Source: Armadillidium nasatum (taxonomy: Eukaryota; Arthropoda; Malacostraca; Isopoda; Armadillidiidae). From it: a DNA stretch of 64,000 nt. The notes below the pieces were generated by a model. It was not told the origin of the DNA, ran no database searches, and saw only the letters and a program-made list of their open reading frames with translations. The stretch spans positions 20,001-84,000 of the forward strand of contig SEYY01000151.1 in NCBI GenBank assembly GCA_009176605.1. Reading direction: 5' to 3'. The position numbers and the translations under genes are program-made. This document shows positions 26,841 through 43,635 of the stretch, in pieces. Each line of letters opens with the position of its first letter. The first letter of the stretch is position 1.

Positions 26841-28394
26841 ATGTCCCTGCCTGTAATTACTCATGATCAGGTGCATGGGATCCTGAAATCTATGAACGTC
26901 AGGAAGGCCAGTGGCCCGGATGGCATTCTCCCTCGTGTTCTGAGGGAGTGTGCTTCCGAGTTAGCGCCTGTCCTCGTTCAACTCTACTCTCTATGTCTTA
27001 ATACTAATACTTTTCCTCAATTCTGGAAGCGTGCATTTGTTCAACCGATCCCGAAAAAGGGTAGCCGCTCTGACCCTTCTAACTATCGACCTATAGCTCT
27101 CACTTGTGTTCTGTCTAAAATTTTTAAAACTCTCCTCAACTCTCATTTCCTGAATCATTTGGAGTCTCATTCTCTTCTCTCTGATCACCAGAATGGCTTT
27201 CGACGCTCGAGGTCAACTGGTGACATACTTTCCTATCTTACTGATCTATGGTCTTCTGCCGTTAGGGACTTCGGGGAGTCTTGTGTGGTGGCGCTTGACA
27301 TATCCAAGGCCTTCGACTGGGTATGGCATGCGTCGCTGCTCTCCAAGCTCCCTTCCTTTGGGTTTCCTCCTTCCCTTTGCTTACTTTTGTCTAGTTTCCT
27401 CTCAGATCGTTCCATTTCGGCACTTGTAGATGGAGCGGCCTCTTCCTCTTTTTCTGTCAACTGTGGTGTTCCTCAGGGTTCTGTTTTATCTCCAACTTTA
27501 TTCTTACTTTTCATTAACGATCTTCTCAACTGCACTTCTAACTCTGTTCACTCTTATGCTGATGACTCAACTCTACAGTTTTCTACTCATTTCAAATTTG
27601 CTCCCTCTTTTGCTTCTAGAGTTGCTCCTCGCCTTCAACTTTCCGATTCTATTCTTGCCGATCTGGATGGGATTTCCCGGTGGGGTCATAGCAACCTTGT
27701 GAAATTCAACTCTTTAAAAACTCAACTTCTTCACATCTCTCTCTCAAAAACACCTCCTAACTTTTCTATCCTCTTCGATGGCTCTCCCGTCTCACCTGTA
27801 AATAACATTAACATTCTTGGTCTTAACTTAAACAATAAACTGTCTTGGAAACCGCATATCACAATGGTTGCTAAAGCGGCCTCTAAGAAGCTGGGAGTTC
27901 TGTTCAGATTGCGAGAATTTTTTTCTTCTGAGCAGTTACTCCAAATATATAAGGGTCTTATTCGCCCTTGTATGGAGTACTCTTCTCACATTTGGGGGGG
28001 CTCCGGCTCCTTCTCTCTTCTGGATAGGGTTGAGTCTAAAGCTAAAAGATTAATAAACTGTCCCCTACTTTCTAACTCTCTTGACCCATTATCTCTGCGA
28101 CCTGACGTTGGCGCACTATCCCTTTTCTATAGGTACTACAATGGAAGGTGCTTGAGGGAACTGGCCTCTCGCATTCCTCCACCGTTGCGTAGTCTTCGTT
28201 GCACAAGGAGAGCCCTACTTTCGCACCAATTTTGTGTGGATGTAGGAAACCCCAGGCTGGCCCGTTGTGGTGCCTCCTTCTTTCCAGCCACCTCTGCTCT
28301 GTGGAACTCTCTACCATCATCTATTTTTCCTCCTGTATTTAATCTTCCACTCTTCAAGGCTTCCGTCTGTGCCCACCTGAGGGATGTGCGTTAG
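26841..28394 (+). CDS. LINE A reverse transcriptase ORF (517 codons, RT intact)
   Basis: An uninterrupted ORF covering fingers to C-terminus. PKKGSRSDPSNYRPIAL at 71-87, catalytic Asp in [12 protein letters not shown] (151-162), GVPQGSVLSPTLF (209-221) and YADD (239-242) are all present. The C-terminal part has CMEYSSHIWGG and LARCGASFFPATSALWNSLP, typical of arthropod jockey-like LINEs. Separated from its endonuclease half by a frameshift, so it could not make a full protein, but RT residues look intact. Confidence 0.88.
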   Translation: MSLPVITHDQVHGILKSMNVRKASGPDGILPRVLRECASELAPVLVQLYSLCLNTNTFPQFWKRAFVQPIPKKGSRSDPSNYRPIALTCVLSKIFKTLLNSHFLNHLESHSLLSDHQNGFRRSRSTGDILSYLTDLWSSAVRDFGESCVVALDISKAFDWVWHASLLSKLPSFGFPPSLCLLLSSFLSDRSISALVDGAASSSFSVNCGVPQGSVLSPTLFLLFINDLLNCTSNSVHSYADDSTLQFSTHFKFAPSFASRVAPRLQLSDSILADLDGISRWGHSNLVKFNSLKTQLLHISLSKTPPNFSILFDGSPVSPVNNINILGLNLNNKLSWKPHITMVAKAASKKLGVLFRLREFFSSEQLLQIYKGLIRPCMEYSSHIWGGSGSFSLLDRVESKAKRLINCPLLSNSLDPLSLRPDVGALSLFYRYYNGRCLRELASRIPPPLRSLRCTRRALLSHQFCVDVGNPRLARCGASFFPATSALWNSLPSSIFPPVFNLPLFKASVCAHLRDVR

Positions 28395-28496
28395 GTCTTT
28401 GTTTGAACGAGTTTTTTTTCATTTTGTGTGTGCCCCCTCCTTGAAAAGTGCTAAGCCCGTGAGTGGCGGCGTTCTGTAAAAAAAAAAAAAAAAAAT

Positions 28497-31303
<2,807 letters not shown>

Positions 31304-31310
31304 AAGAGGG

Positions 31311-32170
31311 AAGCTGAAAAATAACGCCTGTTGATTCGTTGCTAAGCAACAGAAACAGGTATAAACATGTTCAGACGTGCGTTCGAAAGATTGATGCTTG
31401 TAGAATGGATTTGACACACGAACTGTATAGTTATTTGGTTTCATTATTGTGCAGTAATAGAAAAATGGAAATCAATAGTGATACTTTGTTGAAGCAACGT
31501 GCAGAGATTGAATTTTTGCATGCCGAAGGTGTACAAAATTTCTTCAAAACATTGTAAAGAGAGACCAAACGTGGGTTCACCACTACGATCCAGAAGGAAA
31601 ATGAGCCTCTATGGAATTCAGACACCCAAGCTCACCTGGCGTACGAAAGTTTACTACTCAATTTTCGGCTGGTAAACTCATGCTGACGGCATTCTGAGAT
31701 ATGGAGGGCCTCGTCTATTTGGAATATCTGTAGAAGGGCACGACTATAAACTCCGATCGTTATTGTGAAATTCTCCAGATGCTGAAGAGCGGCATCTGTC
31801 GAATAAGACCAAACCGTGCAGCTTTCTTCCACCACATAGCAGTGCCCAGATGCTTCATAAGCCTCAATGCTTGAACTGCGAGGTCATTGATCACCCACCC
31901 TACAGTCCTAATCTGGCTCACAGTGATTTTCACTTATTTCCAAAGATGAAGGAGAATCTCTGGAAAGTGAGATTTGGTTCACATGATGAAGTGAAGACAG
32001 CGGTGGCAGACTGATTCCCGACAACAGATCAAGGCTTCTTTTCAATTGATTTCGAGAAGTAGTTCAACGTTTGCAGAAATGTATTGATGTTTGAAGAGAT
32101 ATGTAGAAAAATAATATTACATCTTCACTGAGCAAACCTTTGACCTTTTAATCTTTGTTTCATTACCTTA
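31311..32170 (+). mobile_element. mariner-family relic, internally deleted
   Basis: Plus-strand transposase debris. RAEIEFLHAEGV (N-terminal helix-turn-helix) at about 31500 is followed almost at once by HHYDPEGK (near 31580), then SMEFRHPSSP, INSDRYCEILQ, HPPYSPNLAHSDFHLF and GSHDEVKTAV. The gap between N-terminal and DDD blocks is about 15 codons instead of more than 100, so a large internal deletion is present. The Trp in the expected WDxEG motif has become TGA (near 31697). Several other stops and frameshifts. Terminal repeats not resolved. Confidence 0.8.
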
Positions 32171-32226
32171 TTTGAGGTATGAGATTTTACAGCAGAATAG
32201 GCTTTACTTTTCAGCACATTCTAGTG

Positions 32227-34351
<2,125 letters not shown>

Positions 34352-34405
<54 letters not shown>
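34352..34405 (-). repeat. (ATT)n running from the exon 6 donor
   Basis: About 54 bp; intron 6 begins GTATTATTATT on the gene strand. Confidence 0.95.
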
Positions 34406-34406
<1 letters not shown>

Positions 34407-34514
34407 CTCAGTGGTTTCAGGAGAGTTATGTCCACCTTCAATCTGTAAAGGCACTGATTCAATTTGTATGAAACCTTGGATAACTGGTGTGAACCAACAG
34501 TCAGGAATGCGATG
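34407..34514 (-). CDS. INPP5F: Sac2/INPP5F exon 6
   Basis: A 108-bp phase-0 exon encoding HRIPDCWFTPVIQGFIQIES then VPLQIEGGHNSPETTE. WxxPVIQGFxQIE is conserved in animal SAC phosphatases. Acceptor TTTCAG, donor GAG|GTATTA inside an (ATT)n tract. Confidence 0.94.
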
Positions 34515-34984
34515 CTGAAAAAAAAAGTTAATTTATATAAAGGTGGCAATACAAACGGGCTTTAAATAAAATGAAAACTCTATGCAACTCATTTCTTCCA
34601 GGTGTGGGGCTAGTGACAGAAAAAATATTTTTGTTCGCACAAAGGTCAGAAAAATATGTAGTTGGAGATGGAGCAGCAGTTATTTAATTAATTTAGGTGA
34701 AGTCAGAACTACTTCAAGAAACTACAATTCTGGTCATTACATTTGCCCTCTGACAAACTCAATTTGTAGATACAAAGATCAGACAAAGAATAATGTGTGT
34801 TTGTGTTTGTGTGTATGTGTTTGTGATTGTGTGAAAAACTATTTGTTCTATTATCTTGAAAGTTTATAATCGAATCAGAACCGCTTATAGAGATACTTCT
34901 CAATGGGTAAGGCAAATTATCACTACCAATCACTTCAAACTTCACATATCCTTGACCATTAAGTATCATTCTTTTACTTGTAAT
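34515..34984. other. Intron 5 sequence with short (TG)n
   Basis: A TG-rich stretch at about 34795-34835; otherwise nothing recognised. Confidence 0.55.
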
Positions 34985-35365
34985 GATCACAATGATTTTC
35001 ATCTTTCAAGACCAATTTGTGATATTTTCCCAATTTTCACAGACCTCTGGTCATCTATCCCCAGAATAGCTAGTCTTGTGTGGTGGTGCTTGCACTCCCG
35101 AAGGCTCATTCACTCTTTCTCAGCTTAAATTTTCCAATATCAATCACCTCAGTTGCTCATATTATCCAATGCACTCAAATATTGATGAAATCAACTTTCC
35201 ATTAATCCACCAATTTACCTAAACTTTTCAAATAATCTTTACAATTTCCTCTCAATTTAACTTTTCTGCATTTATTCTCACTGACAGGGATGGTATCTCT
35301 CAGATGGGTTACCTCAATCTTAAACAATATAATTCCCTCTCTCAAAATCACCTAAAAAAAATTTT
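34985..35365 (+). mobile_element. LINE family A fragment, heavily decayed
   Basis: Islands match LINE A copy 3: GACCTCTGGTCATCT, GTCTTGTGTGGTGGTGCTTG (from the GESCVVALD region) and TGGTATCTCTCAGATGGG with CTCAATCTTAAACAATATAA (from the DGISRWGHSNLVKFNS region). No open frame; ends uncertain. Confidence 0.55.
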
Positions 35366-35689
35366 TTTTTATATTAGAAATGTTTCAATAAACATGTGTG
35401 ATAGTATACATCATTCAAAACATTACAGTGAATTGAAATTCATATCAAACCGAGAATAGGAATATTAAAAAGTATTAGTAAATTACATGAGTAGATCTAT
35501 CACTGGTAGCTAAGGCGAAAATTCCTTGCAAATTATACATATTATGGATATGAAGTTTGACAATATGTCATTGTGGAAGGTCTATAAATATTAATTTATG
35601 TACACATTGCATCCTAGAGTTTTGACAAACTTGATGCAAAAATATTTCACAGCATGGAGTATTAAAAGGAAATGACATATGAATTTTAT

Positions 35690-36365
35690 GTAAGGATGAG
35701 CAAAATGGTAATTTGAATATGGTTCATTGGCTGTATGCTGAAACTTACCCAAGATGTTTGAAGGGAATATTTACAGCAATACAACAGCATTTTTGAAAGC
35801 AGAGTATTTTCCGTAACTGAGCCACTGACTGTGGTGTTAAAAGATATGTCTGAACATTGTTGGAGGTGAAAGTGCTGAACAATATTGAACATCCATTTTC
35901 ATTCATGTGTTCTGTTTATAGATGAGGCAAAATTTTTAAGGGATTTGATTACAAATAACCACAATGAACATCAATGAAGTGACAGAAACCCTCATGCTAG
36001 TAAAGAATATCACATCAGCAAACATTTGCATGTAATGTATAAGCTAGTATCATCATCAGTAGTAATTATCTGATAAAGACCATAGTATTTTGACAGAAAC
36101 AATAATAGGATGATCTTACAGTCATTTTTATGAACATGAACTGCCAGTCATTGTGACTAAATTTTTGTTCATGCAAGATTATGTTCTTCCACAATTTAGT
36201 TTGGTTGACAAACAATATATAGGCAATTAATTTCTGAACTATTAGAGTGGTAAAGAAAGACCAACAAAAAGGCCTGAAAGTTCTCCCAATTACAACTCAA
36301 TACTTATTCTTTTGGGGTCATATATATTGTTTGTCAAACAGTTCCCACAGTTGATGTCTCTGCGA
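35690..36365 (+). pseudogene. Fossil DDE transposase (Tc1/mariner-like)
   Basis: Plus-strand, all frames broken. Readable in order: MVHWLYAETYPR (N-terminal helix-turn-helix block), VLFIDEAKFLRDL (first catalytic Asp block, near 35920), NNHNEHQ-stop-SDRNPHASKEY (near 35960), HELPVIVTKFLFMQD (near 36130), and SPNYNS followed by LGSYI/FFWGHI in two frames (near 36290-36330). This is the order in arthropod transposases with VLFTDEA, NxHNxHxWSDxNPHA, MWFMHDGAP and SPDLxPLDFFLWGHIK. Identification is by motif memory only; termini not found. Confidence 0.6.
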
Positions 36366-36384
36366 CTGTGTAAACCAAGGTTTC

Positions 36385-36454
36385 CATTCAATAATCTTTC
36401 CCTTCTACTAAACTTTACAAACCTTGATTTAACTCTGCTTGTTCTCTTGCTATT
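36385..36454 (+). mobile_element. LINE family B fragment (about 70 bp)
   Basis: TCTTTCCCTTCTACTAAACT followed by CAAACCTTGATTTAACTCTG matches the [12 protein letters not shown] region of LINE B in plus orientation, just before the poly-T of the oppositely oriented copy 2. Confidence 0.6.
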
Positions 36455-36871
36455 TTTATTTTATTTTTTTTTTATTTTTTTTTATTTTTTATTTTTTACT
36501 TTTTTTATATCACCTCTGGTGGGCAAAGGCCAGAGGCCTACTACAATTCCACCAGAGTTTGGGGGAAAGACGGAAGAATTGTCAAATTAAAGGCCGACGT
36601 GACCTGATACACGACGTTTGAAGGTGTGTAAGTCATAGGAAGTTGGAAAAATAGAAGAAGGGAGTGTGTTCCAAACTTTACCGGTAGAGTACATGTAGGA
36701 CAGAGCATAGAGGTTGAGTCTGGGGTCAGAGAGTTGGACAGAGAAAGGATGAGACTGTGTAGAAAGTCGAGTCGTACGAGCCCTTCTCAGTGGAGGAGGT
36801 ATGTGACGAGAGAGTTCAGAAGAGCAGTGTCCGTTGTAATAGCGATAGTATAGAGAGAGTGACGCAACAAT

Positions 36872-37526
36872 TCAACGGGCAGAAAGAGATTGAAGAGAGT
36901 TAGTAAGAGCAGGAGAGTTGATGAGACGAAATGACCTAGACTCCACCTTCTCTAGGAGAGCTGTATGTGTGGAACCACCCCAGATGTGCAAAGCATACTC
37001 CATACAGGGGCGAACAACACCCCTATACAGAGCAAGCAACTGGGGTGGAGTGAAGAAATACTGAAGGCGCCTCAGAACACCCAACCTCTTACAAGCTTGT
37101 TTAGAAAGAGAGGTAATGTGATCTTTCCAAGAAAGATCACGAGAAAAGGAAACACCGAGAATATTAAGAACAGATGAAGGTCTGAGTTGAGTGTTTTCGA
37201 AGAAGATATCATAGTTGTGTGGAAGATTGTGTCGAGTAGTGAGATGGAGGAATTGAGTTTTGGTGGCATTGAAAACAACCATGTTCTCTCTGCCCCAATT
37301 AGAAATACGAGATAGATCAGAGGTCAGCTGCTCAAAGGCAGCCCTCCTTGCATCTAGTAACTGTTGTTGAGAGGGGCGCCTTTCAAATTGAAAAGAGTAA
37401 TGAAGGGTGGAGTCATCAGCATAGGAGTGGATAGGAGATGAAGTAACAGAGAGAAGGTCATTAATGAAAAGTAGAAAAAGTGTTAGGGATAGGATAGATC
37501 CTTGAGAAACACCACTATTAATAGAT
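36872..37526 (-). pseudogene. LINE B RT palm end and C-terminal region, out of frame
   Basis: Contains GVSQGSILS, FINDLLS, YADDSTLHYS, SNWGRENMVVFNATKTQFLH and CMEYALHIWGG in frames different from the upstream ORF; a stop separates ...SLSAR from IVASLSLYYRYYNG at about 36872. Together with 37527-39512 this is one element protein. Confidence 0.85.
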
Positions 37527-39512
37527 TTAAAGGAAGAACGGTGGCCGTCTACAACTGCTGCTATAGAACGACCTGAAAGGAAATCTGAGAGAAGGATAGA
37601 TTCCGAAAGAGGAAAGTTTGGAAATCAAAACTTTGTGCCAGACTCTATCGAAAGCTTTCGATATGTCTAGCGCAACAGCAAAAGATTCACCGAAATGCCG
37701 AAGAGCGGAGGACCAAGAGTCAGAGAGAAGGGAAAGGAGATCACCAGTAGAGCGTTTCTTACGAAAGCCATACTGGCGATCAGAGATAAGATTAGAAGAA
37801 TTGAGACGTTTCCAAATCTTCCTGTTAAGGATAGATTCGAAAACTTTAGAAAGAACGGAGGTTAAGGAAATGGGACGATAGTTAGAGGGTTGAGAGGGGT
37901 CCCCCTTCTTCGGCACAGGTTGAATGAGCGCACGTTTCCAGCAAGAAGGGAAGGTTGAAGTAGAAAGACATAGACGAAAAAGTTTACCAAGGCAGGGTGC
38001 AAGCTCGGAAGCACATGTTTTGAGAACCACTGGAGGGATACCGTCAGGACCATGCGCCTTCTTAGTGTTAAGCTCAGAGAGAGCAGAAGTGACGTCTTTA
38101 GAAGAAATTATAATTTTAGGCATAAATGAATTGGAGGGGGTTGAAGGAGAAGGAAAGGCTCCGGAATCGTCTAAGGTTGAGTTAGAGGCAAAAGTTTGAG
38201 CGAAGAGTTCAGCTTTAGAGGAAGGCAAAACGGCAGTTGTACCGTCAGAAGATATTAGAGGAGGGAAAGAGGAAGAAGCAAAGTTAGAGTTGACATTTTT
38301 TGCAAAATGCCAGAAAGGGCGTGAGGAAGTAGAACTAGAAAGATTGTTGCATTTTAAGCGGAGAAAGGAGTTTTTAGTATTACGGAGAATAGATTTTGCA
38401 CGATTCCGGAATGAAATATAAGTTGCATGAGTTTCAGGAGTTTGAAGACGACGGTAATTCCTGAAGGCAGCATCCCTGTGGCGGATAGCACGAGAACAAG
38501 CAGAGTTAAACCAAGGTTTGTTAGGTTTAGTAGAAGGGAAAGAATATGGGATGTACGCCTCCATGCCAGAGAGAATCACCTCGGTTATGTGCTCTGCACA
38601 CTCAGAGGGACCCCTCCCATGGAAACAGTAATGGACTCCTCCACGGAAACAGTAATCATTCCATGGAAAATCAGAGAAGTACAACCGCAAGTCAGACCAG
38701 TTAGTGGCACCGAAATGCCAGAAAAGTCTCCTCGCCGAAGACGGGGGCCATTCTTGCGGAAGACTTGAAGAGACAGGACAAGATACAGAGATAAGAAGGT
38801 GATCGGATGAACCCAGAGGAGGAAAAAGTTTAACAGTGTAAGGAGAAGGATAAGAAGTTAGGAAAAGATCAAGTATGTTGGGTTCATCACCAAGGCGATC
38901 AAGGATACGGGTAGGGAGATGCACCAACTGCTCAAGGTTGTTCTGGATAGAAAATTGGAAGGCGAGTTCACCAGCTGGATCATGAGAACTAGATGAAAGC
39001 CATTGACGGTGGTGAACATTGAAATCACCTAAAATGATGATTTCGGAGAAAGGAGAAGAAAGAGTGTGTTCTATTTTGGAGTTAAGGTAGTCAAAGAATT
39101 TTGGATAGTCTGTAGAGTTAGGAGATAAGTAGACAAAACAAATGAATTTAGTAGTAGAGTTGCAAGAAAGTTTAAGCCATAAAGTAGAGAATTCAGAAGA
39201 CTCCAAATTAGAGACACGAGAACAGACAACACCATTGCGCACATAAACGCAACATCCGCCTTTGGCTGAAAATTGAGGATAGAGACAGTAGGAGGAAACA
39301 GAGTAGGGCTTGTTGTCAGAGCACTCAGACACCTGAGTTTCGGTTAAGAATAAGAGATGAGGTCTAGAAGAAGAGAGGTGGTGTTCGAGAAAGTGGAAAT
39401 TAGTAAAGAGACCACGAATGTTGCAGAAGTTAATGAAAAAGGAAGATCGTGCATCAGGGCAAGTCGGCGAAGAGGTCTTGGTGGCACCAACCCCATCACC
39501 GGAGGCCACCAA
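37527..39512 (-). CDS. LINE B endonuclease-RT ORF, about 660 codons, C-terminally frameshifted
   Basis: Residues counted from the LVASGDG start (a TTG codon; the true start is lost by truncation): TETQ at 57-60, GDFNVHH at 162-168, SDH at 236-238 (endonuclease residues intact), NYRPISL at 544-550, [11 protein letters not shown] at 583-593, and the first RT Asp in ALDISKAFD at 614-622. Near 37590 a deletion of about ten bases after IYPSL shifts the frame. GVSQGSILS and YADDS follow in other frames down to 37400. A short in-frame duplication (YCFRGG/YCFHGR at 287-300) is unique to this copy. Confidence 0.88.
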   Translation of the reverse strand: MVASGDGVGATKTSSPTCPDARSSFFINFCNIRGLFTNFHFLEHHLSSSRPHLLFLTETQVSECSDNKPYSVSSYCLYPQFSAKGGCCVYVRNGVVCSRVSNLESSEFSTLWLKLSCNSTTKFICFVYLSPNSTDYPKFFDYLNSKIEHTLSSPFSEIIILGDFNVHHRQWLSSSSHDPAGELAFQFSIQNNLEQLVHLPTRILDRLGDEPNILDLFLTSYPSPYTVKLFPPLGSSDHLLISVSCPVSSSLPQEWPPSSARRLFWHFGATNWSDLRLYFSDFPWNDYCFRGGVHYCFHGRGPSECAEHITEVILSGMEAYIPYSFPSTKPNKPWFNSACSRAIRHRDAAFRNYRRLQTPETHATYISFRNRAKSILRNTKNSFLRLKCNNLSSSTSSRPFWHFAKNVNSNFASSSFPPLISSDGTTAVLPSSKAELFAQTFASNSTLDDSGAFPSPSTPSNSFMPKIIISSKDVTSALSELNTKKAHGPDGIPPVVLKTCASELAPCLGKLFRLCLSTSTFPSCWKRALIQPVPKKGDPSQPSNYRPISLTSVLSKVFESILNRKIWKRLNSSNLISDRQYGFRKKRSTGDLLSLLSDSWSSALRHFGESFAVALDISKAFDRVWHKVLISKLSSFGIYPSLRFPFRSFYSSSCRRPPFFL

Positions 39513-39531
39513 CTCCCAAGTGGTGATGGGG

Positions 39532-40181
<650 letters not shown>

Positions 40182-41049
40182 ACTCACTCACTCACTCACT
40201 CACTCACTCACTCACTCACTCACTCACTCACTCACTCACTCACACTCACTCACTCACTCACACTCACTCACTCACACTCACTCACACTCACTCACTCTCA
40301 CACTCACTCACTCACTCACTCACTCACACTCACTCTCACTCACACTCGCTCACTCACACTCACACTCACTCTCACTCTCACTCTCACTCACTCTCACACT
40401 CACTCACACTCACTCACACTCACTCACACTCACTCACACTCACTCACTCACACTCACTCACTCACTCACTCACTCACTCACTCACTCACTCACTCACTCA
40501 CTCACACTCACTCACTCACTCACTCACTCACTCACACTCACTCACTCACTCACTCACTCACTCACTCACTCACTCACTCACTCACTCACTCACTCACTCA
40601 CTCACTCACTCACTCACTCACTCACTCACTCACTCACTCACTCACTCACTCACTCACTCACTCACTCACTCACTCACTCACTCACTCACTCACTCACTCA
40701 CTCACTCACTCACTCACTCACTCACTCACTCACTCACTCACTCACTCACTCACTCACTCACACTCACTCACTCACTCACTCACTCACTCACTCACTCACT
40801 CACTCACTCACTCACTCACTCACTCACTCACTCACTCACTCACTCACTCACTCACTCACTCACTCACTCACTCACTCACTCACTCACTCACTCACTCACT
40901 CACTCACTCACTCACTCACTCACTCACTCACTCACTCACTCACTCACTCACTCACTCACTCACTCACTCACTCACTCACTCACTCACTCACTCACTCACT
41001 CACTCACTCACTCACTCTCACTCACTCACTCACTCACTCACTCACTCAC
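40182..41049. repeat. (CTCA)n tetranucleotide array, about 870 bp
   Basis: ACTC/CTCA units with scattered CACTCA and CTCTCA variants concentrated in the first 350 bp (40230-40560); the rest is almost pure with single variants near 40760 and 41016. Translates to THSLTHS repeats that are not a gene. About 225 bp from the exon 5 donor. Confidence 0.97.
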
Positions 41050-41274
41050 AAATCGGCAAGCAACACGGCTTTATACTAAATATGACAATTTATTATAAAG
41101 ACAAGAGTAAAAAAAAAAAAAAATTTCTTTTACATCTGCAAATACTACTGACTAGAAATAATGTGTTGGTAAATGAATAATGCATAAATGAAATATAAAT
41201 CTATTTAAAGAATTAAGATTAAAATAAACTAGGAACATATTTTCAGAGTAAATATAAAAAAAAGTGGAGCTTAC

Positions 41275-41511
41275 ATCATCACTCATAAAATCTTGCAGCA
41301 TGTGCTTGTTCCAAAAGAATCGATCATCTGCTCTTTTCCATAAGGGTAACGATTTATTGTATGAAGTTTCATTTTGCCTCTGTAAGGAGCTTGTAATGTC
41401 GTAATCTTGACAGTAAAAAAAGGATTCGGATTCGTTAAACATTTTTGTCAATTCATCCAAAATTCTCCTTTCAAACTTCTCCTTATCTCGAAAATCTTTC
41501 TTGCTCTTATT
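41275..41511 (-). CDS. INPP5F: Sac2/INPP5F exon 5
   Basis: A 237-bp phase-0 exon encoding NKSKKDFRDKEKFERRILDE, then MFNESESFFYCQDYDITSSL and WKRADDRFFWNKHMLQDFM. The DxxSFYFS-YDxTxSxQR and DDRFFWNKYM blocks are signatures of SAC-domain N-termini. Acceptor AATAG, donor GAT|GTAAGC. Confidence 0.95.
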
Positions 41512-41829
41512 CTATTTTACAACAAAAATTAATAAAAATTATTTTAAAACATTGCAAACAATTAATTTTCGCTTAAATACGATCTGCTAACAGAAGTAAA
41601 AATGCAAATAGGTCTCTAAGATTTCATACACTAATTGTCAAAGTTTTTCATGCAAAATTTCTTATGCAAAACTAATTACCATTATTATGGGCAAAAAAAA
41701 CAGAAGATTAATATCGAAATCAACTAAAAAAAATAAATAAATAAATAGGACTTAAGATGCTTATTCACAGAAGAAATTTTTTGAAACCTAATTCAAACTA
41801 AAATATTAAATGTTGTTTATCAGGTTTAC

Positions 41830-41974
41830 CTGTCCTGTGGCATTAACAGCTGCATTCACAGTCGCTGATTTTATGGAAGAGGTAACATTACGAATTGTTC
41901 CAAAGGTCTTTGATAAACCAACTTTAGGTTGAAAATCTCCAAAGGGAAGCAAGTTTTTGCGATCTTGAGATGTG
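41830..41974 (-). CDS. INPP5F: Sac2/INPP5F exon 4
   Basis: A 145-bp exon encoding TSQDRKNLLPFGDFQPKVGL, then TFGTIRNVTSSIKSATVNAA. It corresponds to the variable linker between the N-terminal strand region and the KDFRDKERFEKR block. Acceptor TTTGCAG, donor CAG|GTAAAC. Confidence 0.9.
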
Positions 41975-42185
41975 CTGCAAAACAATACAAAATGTTTTGA
42001 AAAAGTCTAAATAAACTTCAGAAGAAAAATAAAAGAAGCCAAAAAATACACAAGATTAACAAATTATGCATTTTAAAATCTATATTATATTACATAACTG
42101 ATTAATTTATTAAGAAAAATATCAAAACAAATTTTTTAAAAATTTGAAACCATCTTAACACTGACCATGTAAATAAAAGTATTAC

Positions 42186-42369
42186 CTATGGGGATGATGA
42201 GTATGATGTTTATGACAAGGCTGAAGATTAAATTCAACATCGAGAGGAGCGTTCAGTGGCAAGAACAAAATTCGAGTTATGCAAAAGGCCACTGAAGGCT
42301 TTCCATCTGATGAGGTAAGTGTTCCAACTTCCTTTACACCTGATACTAAAACTAGCCTTTGTGCCATAT
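42186..42369 (-). CDS. INPP5F: Sac2/INPP5F exon 3
   Basis: A 184-bp exon encoding MAQRLVLVSGVKEVGTLTSS, then VAFCITRILFLPLNAPLDVE and CHKHHTHHPH. The position and the CKKHH-like segment agree with INPP5F. The His-rich end is the least conserved part. Acceptor TTTTCAG, donor CATAG|GTAATA. Confidence 0.9.
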
Positions 42370-42404
42370 CTGAAAACAAAAAAATTCAAAACTACTATTT
42401 TTTA

Positions 42405-43195
42405 TTTATTTTTATTTTTTTTTTTTTTTATCTCTTTTGATAGGCAAAGCCCAGAGGTTTAAAATTTTCCATCAAAGTTGGGCAAAAACGAAATTGCGGT
42501 CGATTAAAGGCCGACATGTTTCAATACACGGTGTCTGAAGGTGTGCAAATTGGGAAAATAGATAAAAGAAGTGTATTCCAAACTTCTGCAACAGAATACA
42601 TGTAAGATTGTGCATAGTGGTTAAGTATGGAGTAAGGATTGTAATGGAGGAGGTATGCTATTGGAAAGTTCAGGAGAGCAGTGTCCATTGTAATAATGAA
42701 AGCATAGAAAGTGATGCAACAATTTCATGTGCAGGAGACTGCAGAAAAGTTAGTGAGAACAAAAGAGATTAAATATGAAAAGTTCTGGCCTCCACCTTTT
42801 CAAGAAGAGCTATATGGGCAGAACCAGCCCATATGTAAGGCATACTTCATGCAGGGGCGAACAGCACCCCTATAAATTGGGTGGTGTGAAGAAATTCTGA
42901 ATGTGCTTCAGAATACTCAACATCTTAGAAGCTTGCCTAGAAAAAGCAGCAATGTGATTGTCCCAAGAAAGATCGTGAGAAAAAGAAATGTTGAGAATAC
43001 AAAGGGCATACAAAGGCTTGAGTTGTATGTTTTTGAAGATGTCATAGTTGTGTGGAAGGTTGTGTCGAGTAGAGAGATGGAGAACTTGAGCTTTTGATGA
43101 ATTGAAAATAACCATGTTTTCTTTGTCCCAATTGGAAATTAGAGAAAGATCAAAGGTTATTTTTGCTCCAAGGCCTTTTTCCTTACAACATATAT
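42405..43195 (-). mobile_element. LINE family B, decayed 3' copy
   Basis: Minus-strand LINE B 3' half: T-run (A-tail) at 42410-42430, family 3' UTR, C-terminal region (NLPHNYDIF, ISFSHDLSWDNHIAAFSRQASK) and SLISNWDKENMVIFNSSK up to 43160. Truncated at its 5' side by the MITE at 43200. Many stops. Confidence 0.78.
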
Positions 43196-43199
43196 ATAT

Positions 43200-43635
<436 letters not shown>

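Noticed and set aside
40182-41049. CRISPR-like array
   Set aside because: Four-base unit without spacers in a eukaryotic intron; a simple repeat.
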